Part shown: piece after piece, positions 1 to 8,165 of the stretch
How the letters are laid out: every line of letters begins with the position of its first letter
How positions within the stretch are numbered: the first letter of the stretch is position 1
NCBI RefSeq assembly: GCF_014145455.1
Contig: NZ_JACIVB010000057.1
Span: forward strand, 1-64,000
Length of the DNA stretch: 64,000 bases
DNA from: Limosilactobacillus rudii
GTDB taxonomy: Bacteria > Bacillota > Bacilli > Lactobacillales > Lactobacillaceae
Direction: 5' to 3'
Notes under the pieces: generated by a model
What the model saw: the letters and a program-made list of their open reading frames with translations, nothing else
The model's database searches: none
Told to the model about the DNA's origin: nothing
Translations under genes and position numbers: made by a program

Positions 1-116
1 CCAAGACGCTCCAGTTAATTCAAAGTGATTAAGTTGTCGAACCGCCGTATACGGAACCGTACGTACGGTGGTGTGAGAGGTCGATAATTGAATTAATCAA
101 TTATCTCCTACTCGAT
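1..116 (+). mobile_element. 3' end of a group II intron (domains V and VI)
   Basis: Domain V can be folded by eye. Bases 41-49 pair with 64-72, a two-base bulge (CG, 62-63) follows, and a short upper stem (50-53 with 58-61) is closed by a four-base loop. A CGC triplet sits at 43-45 where the catalytic triad belongs. Domain VI follows: 75-80 pairs with 107-113 leaving A110 bulged as the expected branch point, and 83-90 pairs perfectly with 98-105. The intron should end near base 116 (ending in AT), six bases after the branch A. The rest of the intron, including any reverse transcriptase, lies to the left of the window. Bases 1-18 may be the last codons of that ORF, but this cannot be settled here. 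Confidence 0.8.
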
Positions 117-842
117 TTTGATTTGCTTTAAAATCTGTTTTACGCTTTGTGCTTGAAATTCTTGTTCTGCTTGTGTGGAAACTTCTTGGATTTGTTTGGC
201 CGTCATTTGTGGGTTCTTAGCCATTGCTGCCTGAACTTTGGAAGTGACAAAAGCACGACCTTGAGCTAATGCTTGCCCTTGCGCTTGTTTACCAGCAGGC
301 GACTTAGCAAACTCACTAAGCTTCTTAGCCTGATTAGTTGTTAGCTTTACGTATGACTGTGGATATTCAAGAACGTTTGTCCGCTTGACAAGGGTGTTTT
401 GCATGCCAGACCAGGCATATAGAACTTTATAGAAATTATTTTTATACTGCCAACGAGTCTCAGTTGTAATTAACCGCGGAGTAGTATTTTTGGTCCACTT
501 GATTTTACTGCTAGTGTATTCATTAGCTTGCGTATGGTCAGGTGTTTTTTGCCGTTGCTTTGTATTATAAATGTATACATTATCTTGACCGCTTTTACCA
601 ACTGGCTGGTAGAGTGCAAGCGGCATTGATGAATTAGAGGCAGAGTAGATTCGTTTGCTTGTCGTAGTCGTTACTTGGTGCATTCCAAAGTGATGACTAT
701 AATTTAACGTCATCAGGGTTGTTGAACCAATAAAAATTATGCCAGTAATAGTTGCTAAAGTTATTCGAAGCTGTTTTTGGTGGATAAACATCATGCACGC
801 AAAAAAGCATAGTGCGCCAAGAAAAGTTAGAATAATGACCAT
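108..842 (-). CDS. DUF4811 domain-containing membrane-anchored protein
   Basis: This is a 244-residue protein with two N-terminal membrane segments (about residues 2-20 and 27-46). A polar extracytoplasmic region follows, rich in T, K and N, and the tail is Gln/Ala-rich and helical. It resembles the DUF4811 family, which in lactobacilli travels with an MFS multidrug pump; the family has no assigned biochemical role. Its ATG shares one base with the stop of the upstream pump gene (TAATG), so the two are probably translationally coupled. The last two codons and the stop fall inside domain VI of the group II intron, so the native C-terminus may have been altered by the insertion. Family assignment is from recall and moderately sure. 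Confidence 0.75.
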   Translation of the reverse strand: MVIILTFLGALCFFACMMFIHQKQLRITLATITGIIFIGSTTLMTLNYSHHFGMHQVTTTTSKRIYSASNSSMPLALYQPVGKSGQDNVYIYNTKQRQKTPDHTQANEYTSSKIKWTKNTTPRLITTETRWQYKNNFYKVLYAWSGMQNTLVKRTNVLEYPQSYVKLTTNQAKKLSEFAKSPAGKQAQGQALAQGRAFVTSKVQAAMAKNPQMTAKQIQEVSTQAEQEFQAQSVKQILKQIKIE

Positions 843-2350
843 TACTTAGCACCTCCTTTATTTGAAGAGCCAACAATCTCATCACTATCAATTCGTACAT
901 GGATCCCATTACCACTTGTAACGAACAACGTTAAGAAGAGACCAATTAATGAAAAGACGACAGCAAACCAAAATGCAGCGTGATATCCCATTAAAGTAGC
1001 ATCAAACATCTTGGATTTATATTGTAATGGTGCTTGGACAAGGAGAGAGTGAGCTGGCTTATTACTATTTGTGACATTAGTTAATACTGAGATCATAATT
1101 GCAGTTCCGACAGAGGTAGCAACTTGACGGACGGTATTGTTAACTGCTGTTCCGTGTGAAATAAGTTTATAAGGTAGAGAATTCATTCCAGCAGTTGTAA
1201 CGGGCATCATAACCATTGAAATACCAAACATTCGGACGGCATACAAAAAGATAATGTAAATTGTGGGTGTATCCCGAGTAACGAATGCGAATGGTAAGGT
1301 CCCGACGCTCAGAATAAACATTCCAGTAAAGGCTAACCGCTTAGCACCGTGGCGGTCGAATAGGTTCCCAGTAATTGGACTCATGAATCCCATAAACAGG
1401 GCACCAAATAGGAGGGTAAGTCCAGAATGGAATGCGGACATACCGTGAATAATCTGTAAGTAAAGTGGAATAACGAATTCGACACCAACCATTGCCATCA
1501 TAACAATCGAACTTAAAATTGTAGCAAGTGAAAATTCTTTGCTCTCAAAAACCTTAAATTCAAGGAATGGATCATCTAATTTGTTTTGACGTCTTACTAA
1601 GAGGGCAACGAGGATTGCTCCAACAATAATCGTTGTAATAACAATCGGGTTAGTCCAACCTTTGTCACCAACGCTCGAGAAGCCGTAAAGCATGCTCCCA
1701 AAACCTAATGTTGAAATGATAACAGAGAGCCAGTCAAGATGTGGTTTAGCATTAGGAATAACATTTTTGACTGTAAAAATACTTACAATAATAACTACTG
1801 CTGCAATTGGCACGATCATTCCGAATAACCATCGCCAGCTAAAATTGTCAATAACCCATCCAGATAACGCAGGACCAATTGCGGGGGCTAATCCAATAAC
1901 TAATCCGTTAATCCCCATGGCTGCTCCCCGTTTTTCCGGTGGATAGACAGTTAACATGATATTTTGCATAAGCGGCATGTTAATTCCGACACCAACTGCT
2001 TGGACCAGTCGTCCCATTAACAAAATTGCGAATGAAGGTGCTAACCATGCCATGATAGTACCAAGTTCAAAAATTGACATTGCAATAATAAAAAGACTCT
2101 TGGTGTTAAAACGGCTTGTAAGATAAGCACTGACAGGAATCATAATTCCGTTGACCATTAAAAAGCCGGTTGTTAACCATTGAACAGTCGAAGTACTAAT
2201 ATTGAATGCATCCATTAATGATGGAAATGCTGTTGATAAAATTGTTTGGTTTAAAATAGTACAGAAAGCTCCGATTAATAAAACAAAGATCATTAAGGAA
2301 CGATTGTATGAATTACCGTTAATATCAACAGGCTGTTGCTCTTGATTCAC
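842..2350 (-). CDS. MFS multidrug efflux transporter, DHA2 (14-TM) family
   Basis: This 502-residue, strongly hydrophobic protein has the length and pattern of 14-TM DHA2 drug:proton antiporters (EmrB/QacA/LmrB type). The segment WLTTGFLMVNGIMIPVSAYL (about residues 58-77) matches the conserved TM2 region of the family. A motif-C-like stretch, GLAPAIGPALSGWVID, lies near residues 153-168. The start is GTG, behind an AAGGGGGA ribosome binding site. The gene is divergent from a MerR regulator across a shared palindromic operator and is followed by the DUF4811 partner, so ligand-induced drug export is the likely role. The actual substrate cannot be told from sequence. Confidence 0.9.
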   Translation of the reverse strand: MNQEQQPVDINGNSYNRSLMIFVLLIGAFCTILNQTILSTAFPSLMDAFNISTSTVQWLTTGFLMVNGIMIPVSAYLTSRFNTKSLFIIAMSIFELGTIMAWLAPSFAILLMGRLVQAVGVGINMPLMQNIMLTVYPPEKRGAAMGINGLVIGLAPAIGPALSGWVIDNFSWRWLFGMIVPIAAVVIIVSIFTVKNVIPNAKPHLDWLSVIISTLGFGSMLYGFSSVGDKGWTNPIVITTIIVGAILVALLVRRQNKLDDPFLEFKVFESKEFSLATILSSIVMMAMVGVEFVIPLYLQIIHGMSAFHSGLTLLFGALFMGFMSPITGNLFDRHGAKRLAFTGMFILSVGTLPFAFVTRDTPTIYIIFLYAVRMFGISMVMMPVTTAGMNSLPYKLISHGTAVNNTVRQVATSVGTAIMISVLTNVTNSNKPAHSLLVQAPLQYKSKMFDATLMGYHAAFWFAVVFSLIGLFLTLFVTSGNGIHVRIDSDEIVGSSNKGGAK

Positions 2351-2391
2351 TATTAGAATCCCCCTTTTAATTTTTTAACAATGTGAAGAAT

Positions 2392-2450
2392 ATAATACTA
2401 TCTGATATCTTTGTCAAATTATTTGACAAAGATATCGGTTTTCTTATAAT
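2392..2450. promoter_or_regulatory. Divergent promoters with a 15-bp-arm palindromic operator
   Basis: A perfect inverted repeat occupies 2404-2418 and 2422-2436 (GATATCTTTGTCAAA, 3-base centre TTA). The right arm contains the -35 TTGACA (2423-2428) of the plus-strand regulator promoter, whose -10 TATAAT is at 2445-2450 (16-base spacer). The left arm contains the mirrored TTGACA (2412-2417) for the minus-strand pump gene, with AT-rich -10 candidates at 2390-2397. One bound MerR dimer could therefore control both directions. Confidence 0.8.
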
Positions 2451-2482
2451 TTATAGAATAGAATTTAGTTTGGAGGATAAAA

Positions 2483-2929
2483 ATGGATCGGCTTTCAAAT
2501 CAGGTTAGAAAAATGATTACTAGTAAACAGCTTAAGGTTAGTATGACTGAGGTGTCACGAGTAACTGGTGTTTCCACTAGCCAATTACGATACTGGGAAA
2601 AGAAGGGGTACATCCGGTCTGAACAAGATGAGCAGAATAAAAACCACTATTTTAACCTTACAACCATCTTTCAGGCATTTACTATCAAGCTTTTTCTTGA
2701 CCAGGGATATACTTTGGCGACAGCAGTAAAAAAAGAACAGGAACGTCGTGAACTTCATCGCATATTTGAACGATTTATTACTGATTGTATACTAGAAATT
2801 AGGCAAACTGGCGAAAAAAAGGGCGAAGTTAATCTCGGACCGCTTGCCGATGATCCGACAAAAGAGGTCTATGCGTTAATTGATGACCATAGTACAAGTC
2901 TTCATTTACGTTCAGTTAATAAGGAATGA
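2483..2929 (+). CDS. MerR-family transcriptional regulator of the efflux locus
   Basis: The protein is 148 residues long. A winged-helix MerR domain (about residues 18-90) shows the family signature: MTEVSRVTGVSTSQLRYWEK for the helix-turn-helix, then a wing and FLDQGYTLATAV before a helical dimerisation stretch. The short C-terminal part (residues 95-148) has no recognisable ligand domain, as in GlnR-like MerR proteins. It is transcribed away from the MFS pump over a shared perfect palindrome, so autoregulation and control of the pump are likely. A good ribosome binding site (TTGGAGGA) precedes the ATG. Confidence 0.88.
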   Translation: MDRLSNQVRKMITSKQLKVSMTEVSRVTGVSTSQLRYWEKKGYIRSEQDEQNKNHYFNLTTIFQAFTIKLFLDQGYTLATAVKKEQERRELHRIFERFITDCILEIRQTGEKKGEVNLGPLADDPTKEVYALIDDHSTSLHLRSVNKE

Positions 2930-3006
2930 TTAACGTCTTGCCAGCTTTGTGGTATGGTTGAATTAAAGGTAGATAAAGGAAAGCAATTAGAAAGGGACGA
3001 TTAGAA

Positions 3007-3354
3007 GTGGCTACCATGGGTTTAAATTACAGTGAATTAAGTTCTGCCGCAAAAGAGACGGCATTAGAGTCATTTATTAATTTTTACGTTAGTCAATACG
3101 AAAAAGAGAGTTTAGAAATTCTTAGTTCGCATGTTTCTAATCAGGTAATGGCAACAATTAACGAGGTCTTACGCGAGAATAATTTTATGGGACACCATGA
3201 ATTGGTTGATGTTAGTTATCGTTTAAGTAAGCCGGCTTATCAGGAAATATTAGCACAGTTAGCTGACGTAAAATTTATGGAAGATGGGGAACCAGTAGTT
3301 GACTGGAAGGTTGCATGGCAAGAACAAGAAGAAAAATTGCCGGAAGAAGATTAA
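3007..3354 (+). CDS. Hypothetical acidic protein
   Basis: This 115-residue soluble acidic protein is not one I recognise. It is predicted largely helical, with no signal peptide, membrane segment or metal motif. The tail is very acidic (EEKLPEED). The chosen start is GTG at 3007, six bases after a GGGACGA-type site; an ATG nine bases later is the alternative. It lies between the MerR regulator and RNase J in the same orientation, but the 247-base gap before RNase J argues against tight co-transcription. Confidence 0.7.
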   Translation: MATMGLNYSELSSAAKETALESFINFYVSQYEKESLEILSSHVSNQVMATINEVLRENNFMGHHELVDVSYRLSKPAYQEILAQLADVKFMEDGEPVVDWKVAWQEQEEKLPEED

Positions 3355-3601
3355 ATTCCAATCTGGAGGTATGAATAATAGCTTGCTAAGAAGGTTATTT
3401 TTCATTCCTTTATTACTACCTTCATATTTATAGATGTGGTAAAATAATAGTAGTTTTACGTACGGATTAAATAGATATTTTAAGTGCCAAAGTTAATGAT
3501 AAATAATAAAAAGACCGACCTTGCGACTACAAAGCGGTTCTTTTGGCTTACTTAAAATTCCGTTAATTAACGTTATCAAAATCTATAAAAGGAAAGGTAT
3601 T

Positions 3602-5461
3602 ATGACAAAATTAAAGATTAAGAATAATGAAGTTGCCTTTTACGCCATGGGTGGTCTTGGCGAAATTGGTAAAAATATGTACTGTGTTCAATTCCAAGAT
3701 GAAATTATCGTTATCGATTGTGGAGTTTTGTTCCCCGAGGATGAACTTCTTGGTGTTGATTATGTTATCCAAAATTATGACTACTTGATTGAAAACAAAG
3801 ATAAAATTAAGGGAATTTTTATTACTCACGGTCATGAAGACCACATTGGGGGATTGCCTTTCTTCCTGCAAAAGGTTAATGCACCAATTTATGCAGGACC
3901 GTTTGCGATGTCTTTGATTAAGGGTAAGTTAGAAGAAAAACACCTTCTTCGGAATGCAGAATTGCATGAGATTAATGAATTCGATGAGGTTCATTTTAAA
4001 AAATTATGGGTAAGTTTCTTCAGAACGACCCACTCTATTCCTGATACGTTAGGGGTTGCTGTTCATACACCACAAGGGACGATTGTTCAGACCGGTGACT
4101 TTAAGTTTGACTTGACTCCTGTCGGTAATTTACCGGGACCTAATCTCCAACAGATGGCTAAGTTAGGAGATGACGGGGTGCTACTCTTGACTTCTGATAG
4201 TACAAATGCAGAGCGGCCAGAATTTACTAAGTCTGAGCGCTGGGTTGATATTCACATTCGACGGATATTTGAGCGTATTAAGGGACGAATTATTTTTGCT
4301 TCATTTGCTTCAAATGTCTATCGTTTACGGGAAGCATCTGATGCAGCAATCGCACAAGGACGCAAGATTGCGGTGTTTGGGCGGAGCATGGAAAATGCAA
4401 TTACTGCCGGTCAAGAATTAAAGTACCTTAATATCCCTAAAGACTCATTGATCGATCAAAATGAAATTAATAACTATCCACCGGAAAAAGTTATGATTAT
4501 GTGTACGGGGTCGCAAGGTGAACCGATGGCGGCTTTGAGTCGGATCGCTAATGGTACTCACCGCCAGATCACTATTCAACCTGATGATACGGTTGTCTTT
4601 TCAAGTAATCCAATTCCAGGTAATACAACGAGTGTAAATGCGTTGATTAATAAGCTTGAAGAGAGTGGTGCTAACGTTATTCATGGATATGTTAATAATA
4701 TCCATACATCTGGACATGGTGGACAAGTAGATGAAGAGTTTATGCTTCGATTAATGAAGCCTAAATTCTTTGCGCCAGTCCATGGTGAATACCGGATGCA
4801 AAAAATTCATACTAAGTTGGCAGAGATGACTGGTGTACCAAAGGAAAATAGTTTTGTATTAGCTAACGGGGATGTTTTAGCTTTAACAAAGGATTCCTGT
4901 CGAGTAGCCGATCATATCGATAGTGTTTGTGATGTTTATATTGATGGTCGTGATGCTGGTGATACGGTTGGTAATCCTGAAATTCGTGAACGTCGCCTTC
5001 TTTCAGAAGAAGGGGTTGTTACGGCTATTGCGGTAGTTGACTTGAAAGACTATCAAATCGTTGCGGGACCTGACATTGTTTCGCGTGGCTTTGTTTATAT
5101 GCATGAGTCGCAAGAGTTAATTAAAGCTGCTAACCATGAAGTATTCTGGGCTATCCTTAATACATTTAAGAATCATAAGCATGTTGATCAACGCGTTTTA
5201 AACCGGACGATTATTAGCAGGCTGCAAAAGCTTTTATATGATCGGACCGGTCGTCGTCCAGTAATCATTCCAATGGTAACGATTTTAAATGGTAATAACC
5301 GTTCAGAAAATCAACACTATCGTCGTCCAAATAATAAGAAGAACCAATCTTATAAAAATGAACACCAAAAAAATCATAGTCACCGGAAAACTCAGCATCA
5401 CCCTAAAAAGAAAGTTACGACAAAAGAAAAACAACTAGTAACAGCTAGTGAAAATAAGTAA
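3602..5461 (+). CDS. rnj: Ribonuclease J family metallo-beta-lactamase RNase
   Basis: RNase J proteins are 5'-to-3' exo- and endoribonucleases of Firmicutes that process rRNA and degrade mRNA. The zinc-binding motif HGHEDHIGG is at about residues 76-84 and is complete, so the enzyme should be active. A beta-CASP region and the C-terminal domain follow. The last 60 or so residues form a basic, Asn/His/Lys-rich tail, longer than in Bacillus J1 and perhaps RNA-binding. The reading frame is open from 3521, but the start is set at ATG 3602 because GGAAAGG lies just upstream and family homology begins there (619 residues). Lactobacilli usually carry two RNase J paralogues. The complete HxHxDH motif is J1-like, but I do not assign J1 or J2. 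Confidence 0.92.
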   Translation: MTKLKIKNNEVAFYAMGGLGEIGKNMYCVQFQDEIIVIDCGVLFPEDELLGVDYVIQNYDYLIENKDKIKGIFITHGHEDHIGGLPFFLQKVNAPIYAGPFAMSLIKGKLEEKHLLRNAELHEINEFDEVHFKKLWVSFFRTTHSIPDTLGVAVHTPQGTIVQTGDFKFDLTPVGNLPGPNLQQMAKLGDDGVLLLTSDSTNAERPEFTKSERWVDIHIRRIFERIKGRIIFASFASNVYRLREASDAAIAQGRKIAVFGRSMENAITAGQELKYLNIPKDSLIDQNEINNYPPEKVMIMCTGSQGEPMAALSRIANGTHRQITIQPDDTVVFSSNPIPGNTTSVNALINKLEESGANVIHGYVNNIHTSGHGGQVDEEFMLRLMKPKFFAPVHGEYRMQKIHTKLAEMTGVPKENSFVLANGDVLALTKDSCRVADHIDSVCDVYIDGRDAGDTVGNPEIRERRLLSEEGVVTAIAVVDLKDYQIVAGPDIVSRGFVYMHESQELIKAANHEVFWAILNTFKNHKHVDQRVLNRTIISRLQKLLYDRTGRRPVIIPMVTILNGNNRSENQHYRRPNNKKNQSYKNEHQKNHSHRKTQHHPKKKVTTKEKQLVTASENK

Positions 5462-5467
5462 TAGTTT

Positions 5468-5504
5468 AAAAGAACTTGCAGATTTTTTGCGTGCAAGTTC
5501 TTTT
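5468..5504 (+). terminator. Rho-independent terminator after RNase J
   Basis: A 13-bp perfect stem (5468-5480 with 5492-5504) ends in a T-rich tract, seven bases after the RNase J stop. Confidence 0.85.
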
Positions 5505-5610
5505 GTGTTTTAAACTAGAAATTGAATAATTATTACTTAAAAGTAAGGAGATTGTTTGGTATCATCATATTTAGCAATTATTTTATATTTCTCAGAGAGG
5601 ATGAGGATGA

Positions 5611-6798
5611 ATGACCGGAAACGATTATTTAAGAATCTGGTACCGGGTACAAATTGGGGCGACCCTAGTCATTTTAGCAATGATGATGATTCGTAATTAC
5701 GAATTGAATCGCCCCACGATGGCATTAGCCTTGTTAATCATGGTTGCGGTTTTAGCAATTGGCTTAACATTTGAATTGCTTCCTAATATTCCTATGTTAG
5801 TGAAGAAGCTAAATGCATGGCTGCAAGTAATTACCCAACCATTGATTTTAGTTTTTGCCTGGGATGTTATGGTTCGTGAGATTATTGTATTACTTCACTT
5901 ACCGTCGCGTGGCGTTGTGACGATGATGATTTTTTACTATATTATTATGTTTGCTCCATTTGCCAGTGTGGTTGGTGAGTTAATGCATTGGAGTATTGAA
6001 CGATTATTATTTATTGCATGGCTAGCACAGGTTGTTTTTACTCCCTTAATTGCCCTCCCAACAGACTTAGTGGATAATAATTTCTTGCTATTGACATTAT
6101 CAACTGGTGCTGTTGGGGCGGTTGCCTTTTTTGTTTTAACGACAACTGTAATGCGGACTTGGCGCTTATCCTGGCCAGGGTTAAAGCCCCATTGGAGCGG
6201 GGATTTTAATTGGTGGATTTTTGCCGGATTAGTATTGGTAGATATTATTTTTATGGCATTTAATATTGGTGAACTGCCCAATTTTCATAAAGCTACCTGG
6301 AACTTTACTTTTTCAGCATTTGAAGCCGCGGTTATGGAAGAGACGCTATTCCGCTTTGCTATTTTAGGAATTTTATTTTATGCTTGGCGTAATTTAAAAC
6401 AACGGTTGCCATTAGCGCTTGCTACTAGCTCAATCTTATTTGGAATTGTTCATTTGGCTAACTACGGCCCTCAAGAATGGTCAATGACTGTTTTGCAAGC
6501 CATTAGTGCTGCTGGAATTGGTCTATTTTTTGCAACGGTATATGTTTATACCGGTCAGTTGTGGTTAGCAATGTTAATGCACTTTTTGCTTGATTGGACA
6601 GCGTTTATTGCATCTGATTCTACATTGATGACAGGTAAGGTCACTTATCAAGATTGGATTGGTACAGGCATCGAGTTAGCTGTCTTTATCGGCATCACTA
6701 TATGGATGATGTATGGGCAGCGCCGTCAAGTAATGGAGCGTCATGTGGATCGTTTAACTGGTGAGCACCAACGCTTTGATTTTATGATTCAATATTAA
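5611..6798 (+). CDS. CPBP family intramembrane metalloprotease
   Basis: The protein has 395 residues with about ten membrane segments. The CPBP/CAAX-protease signature is present: motif 1 EETLFRF (glutamates near residue 243), motif 2 FGIVHLANY about 40 residues later, and motif 3 MHFLLDW in the penultimate helix. These supply the Glu and His residues of the membrane-buried active site. Family members include Rce1-type proteases and bacteriocin self-immunity proteins; no bacteriocin gene is nearby, so the role here is open. The N-terminal 200 residues add extra membrane helices beyond the core domain. It is a single-gene unit between two terminators. Confidence 0.85.
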   Translation: MTGNDYLRIWYRVQIGATLVILAMMMIRNYELNRPTMALALLIMVAVLAIGLTFELLPNIPMLVKKLNAWLQVITQPLILVFAWDVMVREIIVLLHLPSRGVVTMMIFYYIIMFAPFASVVGELMHWSIERLLFIAWLAQVVFTPLIALPTDLVDNNFLLLTLSTGAVGAVAFFVLTTTVMRTWRLSWPGLKPHWSGDFNWWIFAGLVLVDIIFMAFNIGELPNFHKATWNFTFSAFEAAVMEETLFRFAILGILFYAWRNLKQRLPLALATSSILFGIVHLANYGPQEWSMTVLQAISAAGIGLFFATVYVYTGQLWLAMLMHFLLDWTAFIASDSTLMTGKVTYQDWIGTGIELAVFIGITIWMMYGQRRQVMERHVDRLTGEHQRFDFMIQY

Positions 6799-6808
6799 GC
6801 GAATAAAA

Positions 6809-6850
6809 ATCCCCCTTGTAAATCAACATGGTTGTCGATTACAAGGGGGA
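6809..6850. terminator. Bidirectional terminator between convergent genes
   Basis: ATCCCCCTTGTAA pairs with TTACAAGGGGGAT. The T-run is best on the minus strand, ending the amino acid transporter operon; on the plus strand it can also end the CPBP gene. Confidence 0.8.
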
Positions 6851-6860
6851 TTCGTATTTT

Positions 6861-7514
6861 CTAGGCAATATGTTTATGCAGGTAGTTAGCAAATAATGAT
6901 AGTGAGTAACAGACGATAAAGTAAAGGACAGCGAGGGCAACAAACATTGGAATGATATAGTTTGTATTCTGCCCATAAATAATTTGGGCATGATACATTA
7001 ACTCAGGTAAGACAATGATTGTCGCTAAAGATGTATCTTTGACTAGTGAAATAAACTGACTAACCAAAGCGGGCATCATATTCTTAATTGCTTGAGGAAG
7101 AACAATAATTCTTAAAGCTTGCCATTTAGTGAGACCATTTGCTAGTGCGCCCTCGGTCTGACCATAATCAATCGAGTTAATTCCTGAGCGGACAATCTCA
7201 GCGACCATTGAGGATTCAAAAATTGATAGGGCCATGATGGCGGCGGGAATTATTTCCGGTTTAATCCCAATATTTGGTAATCCAAAGTAAGTAAAGAAGA
7301 TGATTAACAGTAGCGGTAGATTACGGATAATATCAATGATAAAACCAATAATTGCGGATAAATACTTAATCTTAGCATAACGAATAATTCCTAAGAATGT
7401 TCCGAGGATAAAGCTGATCACGATAGAAAAGACCGAAACTTCGATGGTGATTCCAAGTCCCTCAAGGAGGAAACGGATGTTAATCCACGAGTAAGCATCA
7501 ATAAAATTTTGCAT
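6861..7514 (-). CDS. Amino acid ABC transporter permease (second permease)
   Basis: This 217-residue inner-membrane permease belongs to the polar amino acid (HisM/GlnP) family. It has about five membrane helices, with the EAA cytoplasmic loop visible around residues 125-150 (GALANGLTKWQALRIIVLPQA). It would form a heterodimer with the permease encoded just upstream; the two share the GALANGLT segment. It is the last gene of a four-gene minus-strand operon (ATPase, binding protein, permease, permease) and is closed by a strong terminator. Substrate is most likely a polar or acidic amino acid such as Gln, Glu or Asp, but this is not provable from sequence. Confidence 0.9.
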   Translation of the reverse strand: MQNFIDAYSWINIRFLLEGLGITIEVSVFSIVISFILGTFLGIIRYAKIKYLSAIIGFIIDIIRNLPLLLIIFFTYFGLPNIGIKPEIIPAAIMALSIFESSMVAEIVRSGINSIDYGQTEGALANGLTKWQALRIIVLPQAIKNMMPALVSQFISLVKDTSLATIIVLPELMYHAQIIYGQNTNYIIPMFVALAVLYFIVCYSLSLFANYLHKHIA

Positions 7515-7526
7515 TATTCATCCCCC

Positions 7527-8165
7527 CTATGCCAATTTCTTTTCAAGGTGCCGCATATAGTAACTTAACGGTAGGGTAATAATTAAGTACATTACCCCAA
7601 CAATAAAGTATGTTGGCATTGTTTCTAGAGTGTCATTTGCAATCAGGTTTCCTTGGTACATTAAGTCAAAGCCGGCCACAAAAGCTAAGACAGAGGAATT
7701 CTTGACCAAGTTAATGAATTGGTTTCCTAAAGGGGGGATGACGACGCGGAATGCTTGGGGCAAAATAATATACCGCATCGCCTGGGTGTATGTAAGACCA
7801 TTAGCCAGCGCTCCCTCCATTTGTCCGTGATCAATGGAGTTAATTCCGGCTCGAACAGTTTCGGCAATAAAAGCTGAAGTATAAAGGGTAAGACCAATTG
7901 TCCCAGCGGTAAAACCATTAATTTTGACAATATACATTGGAATAATCAAGAAGAAGGCCATCGTAATAACTAGTAGCGGAATATTACGAAAGACTTCAAC
8001 ATAAATATGACCAATAATTTTGACAATTCGGTGTTGCGATATTTCTAAGAGGGCAAAGAAAGTCCCAATAACTAGGCTCCCAACAAGTGCGATTAGACTG
8101 CATAGAATTGTATTCCATAGTCCGGTCAAAAGGGGATGCCACTCATTTGCAATTATATTTAACAT
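7527..8165 (-). CDS. Amino acid ABC transporter permease (first permease)
   Basis: This 212-residue permease of the HisM/GlnP family has the EAA loop GALANGLTYTQAMRYIILPQ at about residues 131-150. It pairs with the next gene, 12 bases downstream. Its ATG overlaps the stop of the binding-protein gene by one base (TAATG), which indicates translational coupling. The N-terminal helices and the EAA loop are intact. Confidence 0.9.
   Translation of the reverse strand: MLNIIANEWHPLLTGLWNTILCSLIALVGSLVIGTFFALLEISQHRIVKIIGHIYVEVFRNIPLLVITMAFFLIIPMYIVKINGFTAGTIGLTLYTSAFIAETVRAGINSIDHGQMEGALANGLTYTQAMRYIILPQAFRVVIPPLGNQFINLVKNSSVLAFVAGFDLMYQGNLIANDTLETMPTYFIVGVMYLIITLPLSYYMRHLEKKLA

Noticed and set aside
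1692-1946. Plus-strand open frames within the MFS pump gene
   Set aside because: The pump frame has full family features; the opposite frames have none and lack ribosome binding sites.
3491-3545. Possible terminator (AAAAGACCG against CGGTTCTTTT) just before RNase J
   Set aside because: The stem needs a bulge and the loop is long; too weak to list as a terminator.
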